Source of the DNA: a virus | Reading direction: 5' to 3' (one strand) | Virus record (IMG/VR): IMGVR_UViG_3300008952_000019 | Coordinates: 1 to 64,000 of that record | Length of the DNA: 64,000 bases | Shown: one piece after another, positions 9,112 to 18,426 of the stretch | Layout: each line of letters opens with the position of its first letter | Numbering within the stretch: position 1 is the stretch's first letter | Notes under the pieces: model-generated | What the model saw: only the letters and a program-made list of their open reading frames with translations | Told to the model about the DNA's origin: nothing | Databases searched by the model: none | Translations under genes and position numbers: made by a program

Positions 9112-9782
9112 TATCCAAATACCCTCCAAGTACTTCCATTATATACTAGACCAAAATTTAAAACAGCGGTATTGACAACTAAGTCGTCAGCAACATCCAT
9201 AATTGTACTACCATTTCTACTTACAGTTAATGGATAATCTTGAAAATGTCCGCCTGCATCAACAACTCTGATAGTATCGTTTTGGTTAGGTGAAGCAGGT
9301 AATGTCATTGTAACTTGTCCATTTGTTGTATCCACTTGAACTGATTGCCCTGCATATGCCGTAAATGGGGAATCAGTATCGCTTTTATAATCAAATCCAC
9401 CGGGATCAAACGAAGTAAAACTTAAACCGCCTGCGCCATTTGTTGTTAATGCTTGACCTATTGTACCATCAGTGACATTTAATTCATCTATTCCTATTGT
9501 ATTTGCACTTACTGTTGTAATATTAATAGGCGATGCTTCAATATACTTTACTAGTACTCTAGATCCGGACGGCGGTGCTTCAGTAAATACAACTTTTGTT
9601 CCGGCAGTATTGATTCCATATGCCGCAGTAGGTTCTTGTGTTAGACCGTCTATAGAAACAAATAGTTGTTTTTGATCTACTACTGTAAATGTTAAAGTAA
9701 ATTCAGTATCACTGCCAGTACCTGTAAAAATATCTTGTTGTACTTCGGCAGTATCTATTTGCTTCTTCTTTAAAAATTTCAT
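9111..9782 (-). CDS. Tail fibre/virion protein with RNG C-terminal module
   Basis: A 223-aa fibre protein. Residues 15-85 form a TGTGSDTEFTLTF...FVSIDGLTQEPTAAY...VVFTEAPPSGSRVLVKY module that recurs in several fibre genes of this window. The C-terminal 85 residues form a second recurring module (VQVDTTNGQVTMTLPASP...IRVVDAGG...VSRNGSTIMD...YNGSTWRV), also found at the ends of the proteins at 34846-35268 and 11184-15044. Nine bases separate it from the 463-aa gene upstream, and its stop overlaps the ATG of the 628-aa fibre gene. It is likely a short fibre or collar-type component. Confidence 0.78.
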   Translation of the reverse strand: MKFLKKKQIDTAEVQQDIFTGTGSDTEFTLTFTVVDQKQLFVSIDGLTQEPTAAYGINTAGTKVVFTEAPPSGSRVLVKYIEASPINITTVSANTIGIDELNVTDGTIGQALTTNGAGGLSFTSFDPGGFDYKSDTDSPFTAYAGQSVQVDTTNGQVTMTLPASPNQNDTIRVVDAGGHFQDYPLTVSRNGSTIMDVADDLVVNTAVLNFGLVYNGSTWRVFG

Positions 9783-9790
9783 AATTTATC

Positions 9791-11182
9791 TTACGCCGGT
9801 TGGTCCCTTACTGTTATAATTCCTGTCATAGAAGCATTAACATTATGTATATATGAATATGCACCTGGTACCAGTGGTACAGTCCATTTTAATTCGCCCG
9901 GATCAGCAATAGTTGGATTATTATTTCCTGCTGCTAAACCATGCGAGGTATCTAAAGGAACTAGGCCTGGATCTTTTAATGTAAACCCTATACTTTCAGG
10001 GCTCATTACATGAAAATATACTATATCACCTGCATCTATAGTAATAGAAGGATTTTCTCCATTAACAGGTCCTAATCTATCAATACCATCTATAACAAAT
10101 GCATCAGTGCCAATTCCAAAAACATGAAAATGAAATTCTCGTGCTTCCCATGTTGCACTCCCAGCAGAACCATGAAAAGATTTATTATGGTCCCAGCCTA
10201 CTTCTAATGGAGTTCGTCCCCATAAATTATTTGCTACACAAACATATAAGAACCATTTTCCTGCATGATTTCCTACTTTAATTTCCCCTATTTTACCTTT
10301 TTTATTATGTTCTGGTGCCTTATCACCTTCCACATATTTGCCCCCAGCAGGTTCTTCAATATTTTCTTGAGGTATTGTACCATCGCCTGTTTCGGCTGTA
10401 ATTACATTTTCTTGTAAAGTAAAAGAATATTTATCCCATTGAGTATGACCGCCAAATAATCTTTCAGCAGAATTTATAGGTGAAAGAAGAGCTCGTTGCC
10501 TATAATTACTTTGTTGGGTAGAGATATCACCTATAAAATCTCTATAATATTTAAAATCATACCAATATTCTATTCGAGGATTACTATTATCTTTTAAAGA
10601 TATTCTAGCACCATATGTTCGCGAACCAAAAAAATCTTTAAATTCCGAATATGCACCTGATGTTGCAGTACCGTATTCCCATGGATGAGCTCCCATAATT
10701 TCAATGTCACCCGGTGATACTGCTGACTCAGGAATAGCCTGTATATATCTAGGAACAACAACTGCCGAAAGGATTGAATAAACTTGTGTTCCTTGGGCAG
10801 GTTGCGTATGAGGTATTGTTATATTCTTATACCCTTTATACCAACCTCCTCCTGGTAAAGCATTACAAGCCTCTTTATCTAGAATTGATTCATCAGCAAG
10901 CCAATGGCCACCTGCATTTAGACAATTAGTTTTGGTCGTAATATAATTATCATTTGTATCTTTAAGTACACTTCCGCCGTCTAATGCATCCATACAAAAA
11001 TAACATCCACCTGCTTTCTTTCCTTCTTTGTTGTCTCCTATCCATATCGAACTGTCACTTAAAAATAAATGTCTAACTTTTTTTTCTGCCGAACCCAAAT
11101 CATATACTTCAGTTGTTTCAGGTAAAATGTGTCCTGTTTGTGTACCTGATGATTGTCTAAGATTTTTTAAATCTTGTGCCAT
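9791..11182 (-). CDS. Virion protein with degenerate cupredoxin-like C-terminal domain
   Basis: A 463-aa structural protein. Residues 1-45 are a fibre-type segment (GHILPETTEVYDLGSAEKKVRHLFLSD). Residues about 55-115 contain a cysteine-rich stretch (CYFCMDALDGG, then TNCLNAGGHW and EACNALPGGGW) resembling a small disulfide or metal knuckle. The last 100 residues have a cupredoxin-like layout (ITIDAGDIVYFHV...GFTLKDP...WTVPLVPGAYSYIHNVNASMTGIITV), but the usual copper-binding Cys is absent. It therefore looks like a copperless relative of the domain in the protein at 59367-62327. It lies one base from the protease gene upstream. The function is probably structural. Confidence 0.7.
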   Translation of the reverse strand: MAQDLKNLRQSSGTQTGHILPETTEVYDLGSAEKKVRHLFLSDSSIWIGDNKEGKKAGGCYFCMDALDGGSVLKDTNDNYITTKTNCLNAGGHWLADESILDKEACNALPGGGWYKGYKNITIPHTQPAQGTQVYSILSAVVVPRYIQAIPESAVSPGDIEIMGAHPWEYGTATSGAYSEFKDFFGSRTYGARISLKDNSNPRIEYWYDFKYYRDFIGDISTQQSNYRQRALLSPINSAERLFGGHTQWDKYSFTLQENVITAETGDGTIPQENIEEPAGGKYVEGDKAPEHNKKGKIGEIKVGNHAGKWFLYVCVANNLWGRTPLEVGWDHNKSFHGSAGSATWEAREFHFHVFGIGTDAFVIDGIDRLGPVNGENPSITIDAGDIVYFHVMSPESIGFTLKDPGLVPLDTSHGLAAGNNNPTIADPGELKWTVPLVPGAYSYIHNVNASMTGIITVRDQPA

Positions 11183-11183
11183 A

Positions 11184-14100
11184 TTAATTCTCCGCTATTA
11201 CCCAACCATTAGTAGCATCATAATAAACTAATGTAAGACCTGCTCTTGATGAAGTAATTTCTAAATCTTGGGCAGTTCCTTGGATATTTTTACCATTTCT
11301 TGCTACTGTTATTTTATTTGTATTACTATTGCCTGCTGCATCTACTACCCTGATATAATTACCTGTTACAGGACTTGCCGGCAATGTAATAGTTACTGTA
11401 TTACTTGTAGTATCAACAAGATATTGGGCACCTACAGTTGCTGAAAGATTTGATGTTGCTGTTGTCCAGCCGGCTTTTGCAATTAAATTACCAGGAACAG
11501 TTAATGTGCTACCGTCATAATAATAACCTAATTCATCACCTTCACCTATTGTAAATGAATAATTATGTGTAGTAGAAGTATAACCATTACTAGCAGTAAC
11601 AGTAAAACTATATACATTCGATGTTTCATATGTACCTAATGTACCTGTTAATTTTCCTGTACGTTTACTAAAAGTTAATTCAGAAGGTAAATTACCAATT
11701 AATGTATAATCTGTCTCGCCTATATTTTCATTTGCCCAAGATGTTATTGTTGCTGATAAATCTTGATTTATAACAACACCTGAATAAAATGTAGCAAAAT
11801 TAGTCGCTGAAGTTGCCCAAGTTGTATTCCAATCTGCTATTTGGTAATTAGGACTAAAACCTATTCTATTAGGTGTTATAGTTGTCGGAGTATATTCTAT
11901 ATGAAATAAATTACCTTGTCCTATAGGCGCCGCTTGAACAGTAACACCATCAGGATTATTCCATTTTAATCGCCATTTTCTTGTGTTATCGTTAGCGCCT
12001 CCGTTTTGGTAATCTACATTCCAGGCACCTGTAACTCCTGCGTGTCCGCTGACAGTTACACCATCCATTTTTAATAAGCCATCTGTCGAATCATGAGTTG
12101 TTAAATTAGCTGGCGTCGATGTTGTTCCTGTTTTTAATACCGATGCATATACATTACTGCCACCTATTTGTCCGTTTGCATTTGCTTGTCGATTTAATAA
12201 AGTTATTTCTACTTGATCAGATGTAGTATTACTAGTAACAACATGCCAATCATTTAGTACCCAAGGATCTGTTCCTAAAATACTACCTGGATCCATACCT
12301 ACAGGATTCATAGAATAAATATCAGGATCTAATCCTGCCCCTCCTGTTGTTCCGTTTAATTGTATCCAATCGTCTGCCTTAAGACCATGATCGGGCCATG
12401 TTATCATTATAGAACCAGAACCTGATGTAGTCTTTAACGGATTATCAGGTAATTTTATTTTAGATGCTATTTTAGTAATTTTATCTATCGCAGTTGCTCC
12501 ATATGTATTCCATGTTGTTACAGACGAAGGCACAGATACTGCATTATTTGAAATATTTTGAGCATGGACATAACCATAAAATTCTTCAGCCAGTACATAC
12601 GGAAACATAGGTTCTCCGGAATATGCATTTCCTGATGTTTCAATTGTTGCAAAATATGCATAGGTTCCGTTAGGAAATTCAGGTGTTACGCAATCTCTAC
12701 CATTATATTGATCTAAGTGTCTATTAGATACTGTACTATCATATATATAATCTTCTATAAAAGTACCTAACGGATTAGATCCATCAACTGCTGGTCCCCA
12801 TGTTGTATTACTTTCAGGAGAATAAGAACCTGCGGTAACTCTAACAGAACAAGTTCTTGCACCGTCAGTAGAAGGATCATATTCACTTGCAGTTTTTAAC
12901 CTCCATCCTGGTATCATTTTTGTAATACCACTAGATGAATTATTTGCAGTAGTATGACCAAAAGGACCATATATGGGATAACCATCTAATGCCCAACCTA
13001 TAATTGGCGAATGATTAGGAGTACCAGATGTATATATATCATTTAATTCCGATCGTAATGTAGGAGAAGCTGTTTTATAATTGTATCTAAAATCTGAAGT
13101 ACAAAAACCATAATTTGTGTCCTTAGTACTACCATCTTTATCAAATGCATTTTTATGCCATACATTACCACCGGTATTAGTTTCCATTTGTGCATTAGCG
13201 GTATGCCAACTATCGTTATCTCTTTTATTAAAAATAGGCACACCATTTACACTTATTCCGACCATACCAACCGGAGTTACAGTTTTAGTACCTGTATTTT
13301 TAAGAGGAGTTCTTGCTATTGCTTTAATATAACTTTTATCAGCAGGAACATATCCTGCTCCTGATGATCCAGGAAACGGACCTGTGGCATGTTCTGCTAT
13401 ACCTGAAAAATATGTATAAATGTAATCATTATCATATTTTATTGTTTGTATTAATGCATTACCTGTGTCAGATACTCCTCCGACACTATCTGTATGTGAT
13501 CCTTTTTCTCCTCGTTGTCTGATCCAAGACGTAAAATGTAAACTAGAACTAGACGATGCGATTAACCAATTTTTAATTTCTTCCGGAGTTCCGCCTGTGT
13601 TTGCTGCTTCTATTCTATTTTGATGTATTTTATTGCATACAACACCTGCAATTAAAGGAGACGAATAAGATGTTCCTGCTTGACCCGTAGTTGTACCCCA
13701 ATTACCTCCTCCAGCATCATACCAACCCATAGTATTTAAATCTTGCCCAGGTGCCGAAATTGTTACTGATGACCCATAATTAGAAAAATAAGCCATTTCC
13801 CATTTTCCGCCCGAAGCCTGTACACCATTTTCATTATAACCACCTAACGAATCGAATTTTAATGCACCAACAGTAATTGTATTTGCTACGGTATTTTCCC
13901 AATGAGGACCTGACATTCTAGCAGGTTCTATTACTCTTGCATCTATAGGTCCTTGAAATTGTGCTTCTAAATTAACTATTTTATTGAATCCATTTGCGGC
14001 TGCTATACAAACATGAACACCAGCCTCTGTTAATTGACGCATTACATCATCTGTATCATCAGTGGCATCATTAGGATCATCAAAATCTACAAACAAATCA

Positions 14101-15044
14101 TTTGGAGCAACAGGCGAATTTGCAATAGAATAATTAACAACAGAAGGTACATCTGTTCCTTTACCGTTATGCCATGTAAGAACTGCATTTAATCCTAGTA
14201 AAATATCTGATGTCCAACCTGAATTTGCTCCAGTTCCTAACAAATCCATTACTTTACAAGCAAATATATTTGCTTGTTTTGCTATTCCAGCAAATCTTCC
14301 TGCAGCAAATTGGGCACAATGAGTACCATGACCTTGGGTATCTTCATTATTCCAATCCTTATTGTTAGCCATTGCAATAGTACCATAAATAGGATGATTA
14401 TATTGGCCTCCTTGAGTTAAATTAAAACCTGGTAATGGCTTAACTCTATTACTGTCAATATCATTTAACATATCAGGATGAGCAGACCCTATTGTAGGAT
14501 TTAAAACAGCCGGTGTCCATGTGCTATTACCTAATCCTACTGCCTCGCATCCATATTGATCTTTATATGCAGTATTACCACATGTACCAAACCCACATTG
14601 AGTAGTCCCTTGACTAGCTCCTGCTCTAGCACCAGCAACGCCAGAATCAACAATAACTAGATCAACATTATCCAATCCATCATATTTGTAACTATATTCA
14701 CCATTTGAATTGGCGGAAAAATCCTCTTTAGACATAGCATCTAAATGCCAATAATAATAAGAACCACTTAATGCTAATGCGGTTTGTTTGCCGCTGGTAA
14801 AATTTTCTATAATAGGAGCATCTGTTGTAGTAGTACCCATATCAGCACATGCTATTTGTTGTTCGCTATCTTTTCTAATTCTTATTATATCTGTATGATC
14901 TATCCAAGTTTGTAATTCGACATCATCGTCTGTATCTGCAATTATTCTATTTAAGTTATCTAATTTTACAGGATTAGAAATGTTAAGATCACTAATAACT
15001 TCATCTAATGTCGGCCCTTCTTTTATTTTTAAAATATATCTCAT
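11184..15044 (-). CDS. Subtilisin-like serine protease fused to YHYH and fibre domains
   Basis: A 1286-aa mosaic. Residues about 125-500 are a peptidase S8 (subtilase) domain with the complete triad in order: Asp133 in DLVIVDSG, His239 in GHGTHCA and Ser459 in GTSYSSP, with oxyanion Asn351 in AAANG. Residues about 570-820 match the YHYH domain (IIGWALDGYPIYGPFG, then HLDQYNGRD...PNGTYAYF). Residues about 1100-1168 resemble a putative-Ig/cadherin-like repeat (NLPSELTFSKRTGKLTG), and residues 1207-1286 are the RNG fibre-end module. Residues 1-70 resemble a protease prodomain. There is no signal peptide, which suits a virion-borne enzyme. The ATG at 15044 overlaps the upstream stop (ATGA). It may cleave host surface proteins or process fibres (inference). 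Confidence 0.85.
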   Translation of the reverse strand: MRYILKIKEGPTLDEVISDLNISNPVKLDNLNRIIADTDDDVELQTWIDHTDIIRIRKDSEQQIACADMGTTTTDAPIIENFTSGKQTALALSGSYYYWHLDAMSKEDFSANSNGEYSYKYDGLDNVDLVIVDSGVAGARAGASQGTTQCGFGTCGNTAYKDQYGCEAVGLGNSTWTPAVLNPTIGSAHPDMLNDIDSNRVKPLPGFNLTQGGQYNHPIYGTIAMANNKDWNNEDTQGHGTHCAQFAAGRFAGIAKQANIFACKVMDLLGTGANSGWTSDILLGLNAVLTWHNGKGTDVPSVVNYSIANSPVAPNDLFVDFDDPNDATDDTDDVMRQLTEAGVHVCIAAANGFNKIVNLEAQFQGPIDARVIEPARMSGPHWENTVANTITVGALKFDSLGGYNENGVQASGGKWEMAYFSNYGSSVTISAPGQDLNTMGWYDAGGGNWGTTTGQAGTSYSSPLIAGVVCNKIHQNRIEAANTGGTPEEIKNWLIASSSSSLHFTSWIRQRGEKGSHTDSVGGVSDTGNALIQTIKYDNDYIYTYFSGIAEHATGPFPGSSGAGYVPADKSYIKAIARTPLKNTGTKTVTPVGMVGISVNGVPIFNKRDNDSWHTANAQMETNTGGNVWHKNAFDKDGSTKDTNYGFCTSDFRYNYKTASPTLRSELNDIYTSGTPNHSPIIGWALDGYPIYGPFGHTTANNSSSGITKMIPGWRLKTASEYDPSTDGARTCSVRVTAGSYSPESNTTWGPAVDGSNPLGTFIEDYIYDSTVSNRHLDQYNGRDCVTPEFPNGTYAYFATIETSGNAYSGEPMFPYVLAEEFYGYVHAQNISNNAVSVPSSVTTWNTYGATAIDKITKIASKIKLPDNPLKTTSGSGSIMITWPDHGLKADDWIQLNGTTGGAGLDPDIYSMNPVGMDPGSILGTDPWVLNDWHVVTSNTTSDQVEITLLNRQANANGQIGGSNVYASVLKTGTTSTPANLTTHDSTDGLLKMDGVTVSGHAGVTGAWNVDYQNGGANDNTRKWRLKWNNPDGVTVQAAPIGQGNLFHIEYTPTTITPNRIGFSPNYQIADWNTTWATSATNFATFYSGVVINQDLSATITSWANENIGETDYTLIGNLPSELTFSKRTGKLTGTLGTYETSNVYSFTVTASNGYTSTTHNYSFTIGEGDELGYYYDGSTLTVPGNLIAKAGWTTATSNLSATVGAQYLVDTTSNTVTITLPASPVTGNYIRVVDAAGNSNTNKITVARNGKNIQGTAQDLEITSSRAGLTLVYYDATNGWVIAEN

Positions 15045-17176
15045 GCTAATACCTCTGTTGTGTTAACCGCAGCAAACCATTTTATATTTTCTCCGCCTTT
15101 TCCTTGGACTCTAATACGTAATGCATTATTAGCATTTAATGCATCTACTGTGCAATCATATGTAGAATCTGTTCTACCTAATATTGTTTTCATAATTGTT
15201 CCAAGAATAGATGTTGTACCGGTTGTGTTTATAATACATCCTTTAAAATTCCATGATGCAGTTTTTTCATTGCCTGCCGACATACCATATCGCTGTGCTA
15301 CTATCATAATATCAAATGCTATTGCAGTACCATTTGCTAATACTAATCTAGAATCAGTAACATTTTTAATAAATATTTCTGTTAAATCGGCATTATCTAC
15401 CGCTGTAATTCCTTTATATAAATAAATTCCTTGTTTAGTATCGCCAGTTGAAGAAAGATTTGCACCAACAGTTTGAATGATGTCTGTGTCAGTTGTTATT
15501 GATTGACCATCTATTTTTAAATTATCTACAGTCAACGATCCGTTTATACTGTGATCTCCTGCTTCGTCTAATAATTTTATCCATGCAGTATTATGTGAAT
15601 AATACGGAGTAGCAGAATCGTCGGCAATAGCAAACATACCGTCATATGTAGTTGCATTAGGAAGACCTGCAAAATTTGTAAAAGTATTACTAAAAAAACT
15701 TTTACCTGTAGTTACAATATTAGCAGCACCAAATTCAGCATGACCAGTTCCTGCTGGTCTAATAACAATATTGCCATTAGTTGTTGATGTTGTAATTTCT
15801 CTTGCTAATACATCTAAATCGCCGCCTAACTGAGGTGTAAGATCGTCTTTAATATCCGATAAACCTGAACCGCCACCGCCACCGCCTCCCGTCGGAGCAT
15901 CTACCCATTGGACACCTGAACCTGTAGATTCTAACATTTGTCCTGAGGTACCATAGTTTGATGGCGTGTCTGTTAATCCTGTTAATGTTGTTGTAACTGT
16001 TGCTTCGTTCGAATTAATCCATTTACTACCATCCCACCTTAAAATTTGGTCACCTTGTGCTGATGATATTGTTACATCAGATAATGCATTTATACTTAAC
16101 CCAGAAATACTAGTTAAATAGCCTACTGCCCCATGGTCTCCCCATCCGTGGGCAGTATCCCAATTGGTTGCATTGTCGGTTACTATACTATAACTTCCGG
16201 CAACAGATCCTCGTTTCATTAATCCAACTGAGGTAAAATCACTATCATCTAAATATGTTTTTGTTCCTAAAACAGTATTAACTCTATCATCTGTATAATA
16301 TAAATTACTTGAGCCTTCGTCAATATTATCTGTTGTTGCAACTAATGATATAGTACTTGTAACTTTATTCCAACTTAAAGGAGCAGTTGCAACAATATCT
16401 CTAAAATCTATACCTGTTGCATTACTATTAACTCTTGCAAAAAAGTTGGCTTTGTTTGTATAATTAGTCGGAGTATCAGATAAACCAGTTAAAGTGGTTA
16501 CTCCTCCTGAGCCACCACTTTTATCACCTATAATCCAATTACCATTACTATATTCTAATATTTTACCATTTGATGCTCCGGTAGTCACAACATCTGTCAA
16601 TCCTGATAATGTTGTACCCGAAGTAGATGTAGTAGGAATCCAATTTGTTCCATTCCATGCAAGAACTTGACTAACTGTGGGTGCAAGAGATGTTGTATCT
16701 ACATCACCCAAAGAATCAATACTACTAGACGAATTTAAATATAATCCTGCATGATTGCCCCAACTAAATGCGGTATCCCAACTTGTTATTTTTGTAGCAT
16801 TTATACCTGCTGCTACGTGAGCAGAAAATACAGGATCTGTTTCAGCAGGAGCAGAATATGTATTATTAATAGTTATTGAATCATTTGAATTATCAGTTGT
16901 TATAGTAACATTAGAACCAGCAACAAATGTTAATGTATCAGTTGCAGTATCTGCCACTAAATTTGATTGGCCTGACACAGAAACTGTTTCAAATAAATTT
17001 TGGATTGTACCTCCACCACTACTAGATGCAGATACTAACTTTCCACCAGCAGTAGAACCGTCTCCTACATATAATTTAGGATTAGATTCGCTAACGTCAA
17101 TTACTATTAATTCACCTATCGAAGGAGTGTAATTTGTTCTATTACTAGCTGTACCTCTTTTAAACTGAATTGCCAT
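15041..17176 (-). CDS. Tail fibre protein with Mtd_N-like N-terminus, 711 aa
   Basis: A modular fibre. Residues 1-50 (MAIQFKRGTASNRTNYTPSIGEL...LYVGDGSTAGGKL) match the major-tropism-determinant N-terminal type of domain, which attaches fibres to the particle. Residues about 60-108 are one copy of the VSGQ module. The middle carries about five LxDV...GQxLxWNGxxW units and WGNHAGLYL/WGDHGAVGYLT linkers. The C-terminal 250 residues begin with LTPQLGGDLDVLAREI and end in a globular beta domain. Its ATG lies 20 nt downstream of an AATAAATA octamer, so it may start its own late transcript. Confidence 0.83.
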   Translation of the reverse strand: MAIQFKRGTASNRTNYTPSIGELIVIDVSESNPKLYVGDGSTAGGKLVSASSSGGGTIQNLFETVSVSGQSNLVADTATDTLTFVAGSNVTITTDNSNDSITINNTYSAPAETDPVFSAHVAAGINATKITSWDTAFSWGNHAGLYLNSSSSIDSLGDVDTTSLAPTVSQVLAWNGTNWIPTTSTSGTTLSGLTDVVTTGASNGKILEYSNGNWIIGDKSGGSGGVTTLTGLSDTPTNYTNKANFFARVNSNATGIDFRDIVATAPLSWNKVTSTISLVATTDNIDEGSSNLYYTDDRVNTVLGTKTYLDDSDFTSVGLMKRGSVAGSYSIVTDNATNWDTAHGWGDHGAVGYLTSISGLSINALSDVTISSAQGDQILRWDGSKWINSNEATVTTTLTGLTDTPSNYGTSGQMLESTGSGVQWVDAPTGGGGGGGSGLSDIKDDLTPQLGGDLDVLAREITTSTTNGNIVIRPAGTGHAEFGAANIVTTGKSFFSNTFTNFAGLPNATTYDGMFAIADDSATPYYSHNTAWIKLLDEAGDHSINGSLTVDNLKIDGQSITTDTDIIQTVGANLSSTGDTKQGIYLYKGITAVDNADLTEIFIKNVTDSRLVLANGTAIAFDIMIVAQRYGMSAGNEKTASWNFKGCIINTTGTTSILGTIMKTILGRTDSTYDCTVDALNANNALRIRVQGKGGENIKWFAAVNTTEVLA

Positions 17177-17195
17177 TAATTATTCCTTCATCAAA

Positions 17196-17203
17196 TATTT
17201 ATT
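17196..17203 (-). promoter_or_regulatory. Candidate T4-type late promoter (AATAAATA)
   Basis: AATAAATA on the minus strand in the 27-bp gap before the 711-aa fibre gene, one base from the T4 late consensus TATAAATA. Distance and orientation suit the gene starting at 17176. Confidence 0.45.
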
Positions 17204-18076
17204 TTAATCAGGTATTATACCAAAATCTATATTTAGATCATTTAAATTTGCACTAGTTAAATTTAATGATGTTATTATATCATCTAATTTTTTAGGTGCC
17301 CATTCTGCTCCTGTCCAAGTTAAAACTCTATTAAGACTAGGAGCAACTGATTGAGTATCTACATCATTTAGATCATTAATCGTTTGAACTGCATTACTTT
17401 TATCTGTATCAGGTATCCATTTTGCACCGTTCCATTTTAGTACGTTACCTATCCCTACACCATAATTTTCAGTATCTATATCATTTAAGTCATTAATTCC
17501 AAAAGAACCTATAGATAATGTTACTGGACTATATTCAGTGCCCGACCATGCAAGATACTGGCCAGACGTAGGAGACACTTCTCCTACGTCTGTTAAAGAT
17601 GATGTAGCAAATAAAGGAACTGCGGTTAAGTAACCTACTGTTCTATGATCTCCCCAACTATTCGCTGCTTCTGCTTTTGTAGCAACATTTGTAACACCAT
17701 CTATTGTTCCTGTTAATTGTATATTTGCATTTATATCTAAGACGGATGTAGACGCATCCCATGAAAATTTTTCAGTACCATCTAATGTCATTTTAATTGA
17801 TGTTGTGTCTATAGTTATATTATTAGAACCATTAACAATAACATTTGCATTACCTAATGTTGCAGTAGAAACTTTTGTATCTATTTCTGCTTTACTATAT
17901 AAACTTAAATTTGTCCTTGCCGCCGAAGCAGTTGATCCACCAGTACCGCCGGCATTAATAGTTAATCCGTTGGTTCCTGTAAAATTAGAAGCATCCAAAT
18001 AAAATGAAGGTACTTGACCTCCAAATCTAGTAGCATCTCCTGCTACCCTAACTGCTCCTTTTAATCTACTTGCCAT
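17204..18076 (-). CDS. Tail fibre protein, 290 aa
   Basis: A 290-aa fibre protein. It begins MASRLKGAVRVAGDATRFGGQ, followed by FYLDASNFTGTNGLTINAGGTGG and a TRxNLSLYSKAEID linker of the kind seen in phage fibre shafts. The second half has a SWGDHRTVGYLTAV linker and three LNDV/LxW repeats (NRVLTWTGAEWAP, GNVLKWNGAKWIP, GQYLAWSGTEYSP) shared with the 711-aa fibre next door, so the two likely arose by module duplication. The C-terminus ends abruptly after the last repeat without a globular head, which suggests a shaft or connector. Confidence 0.8.
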   Translation of the reverse strand: MASRLKGAVRVAGDATRFGGQVPSFYLDASNFTGTNGLTINAGGTGGSTASAARTNLSLYSKAEIDTKVSTATLGNANVIVNGSNNITIDTTSIKMTLDGTEKFSWDASTSVLDINANIQLTGTIDGVTNVATKAEAANSWGDHRTVGYLTAVPLFATSSLTDVGEVSPTSGQYLAWSGTEYSPVTLSIGSFGINDLNDIDTENYGVGIGNVLKWNGAKWIPDTDKSNAVQTINDLNDVDTQSVAPSLNRVLTWTGAEWAPKKLDDIITSLNLTSANLNDLNIDFGIIPD

Positions 18077-18086
18077 TCATAATTCC

Positions 18087-18401
18087 TTATACATCTGTAT
18101 ATGATGCGGTTGCACTAATTGTACCTGTACCTGCTATACCTATTAACGAATCTGTGGGATCTAATAATAATTTTTCTGTATCAAATGTTAATGTATCTGT
18201 TGCGTTTATCTCTGCAGATTTTATAATAGTATTATCATCACCAGCAGATCCGCCCCCGGGTACTGCATAAACTGTAATTGTATCTGTATTTGATATATTT
18301 GTATTACAAAAAAATAAACAAGTAACCGCCCTCACTTTTCCGGAGGTACCGGTAATTATTGTTGTATTAGAATTTGCTACTACTGTCGATGCTAAAGCCA
18401 T
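18087..18401 (-). CDS. Small virion-associated protein, 104 aa
   Basis: A small beta-rich protein with alternating Thr/Val/Ile strands (NTTIITGTSGKVRAVTCLFFCNT, DTITVYAVPGGG, TDTLTFDTEKLLLDP). It has no signal peptide and no family I can name. Similar short proteins accompany fibre genes in marine phages and are probably fibre tips, connectors or capsid decorations. An AATAAATA octamer lies 17 nt upstream of its start. The gap to the 290-aa fibre gene downstream is 10 bp. Confidence 0.65.
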   Translation of the reverse strand: MALASTVVANSNTTIITGTSGKVRAVTCLFFCNTNISNTDTITVYAVPGGGSAGDDNTIIKSAEINATDTLTFDTEKLLLDPTDSLIGIAGTGTISATASYTDV

Positions 18402-18418
18402 AGATGTCTCTTTTACTA

Positions 18419-18426
18419 TATTTATT
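18419..18426 (-). promoter_or_regulatory. Candidate T4-type late promoter (AATAAATA)
   Basis: Minus-strand AATAAATA just upstream of the 104-aa gene, at the end of the 247-aa fibre gene. One mismatch to the T4 late octamer; spacing to the ATG at 18401 is suitable. Confidence 0.45.
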
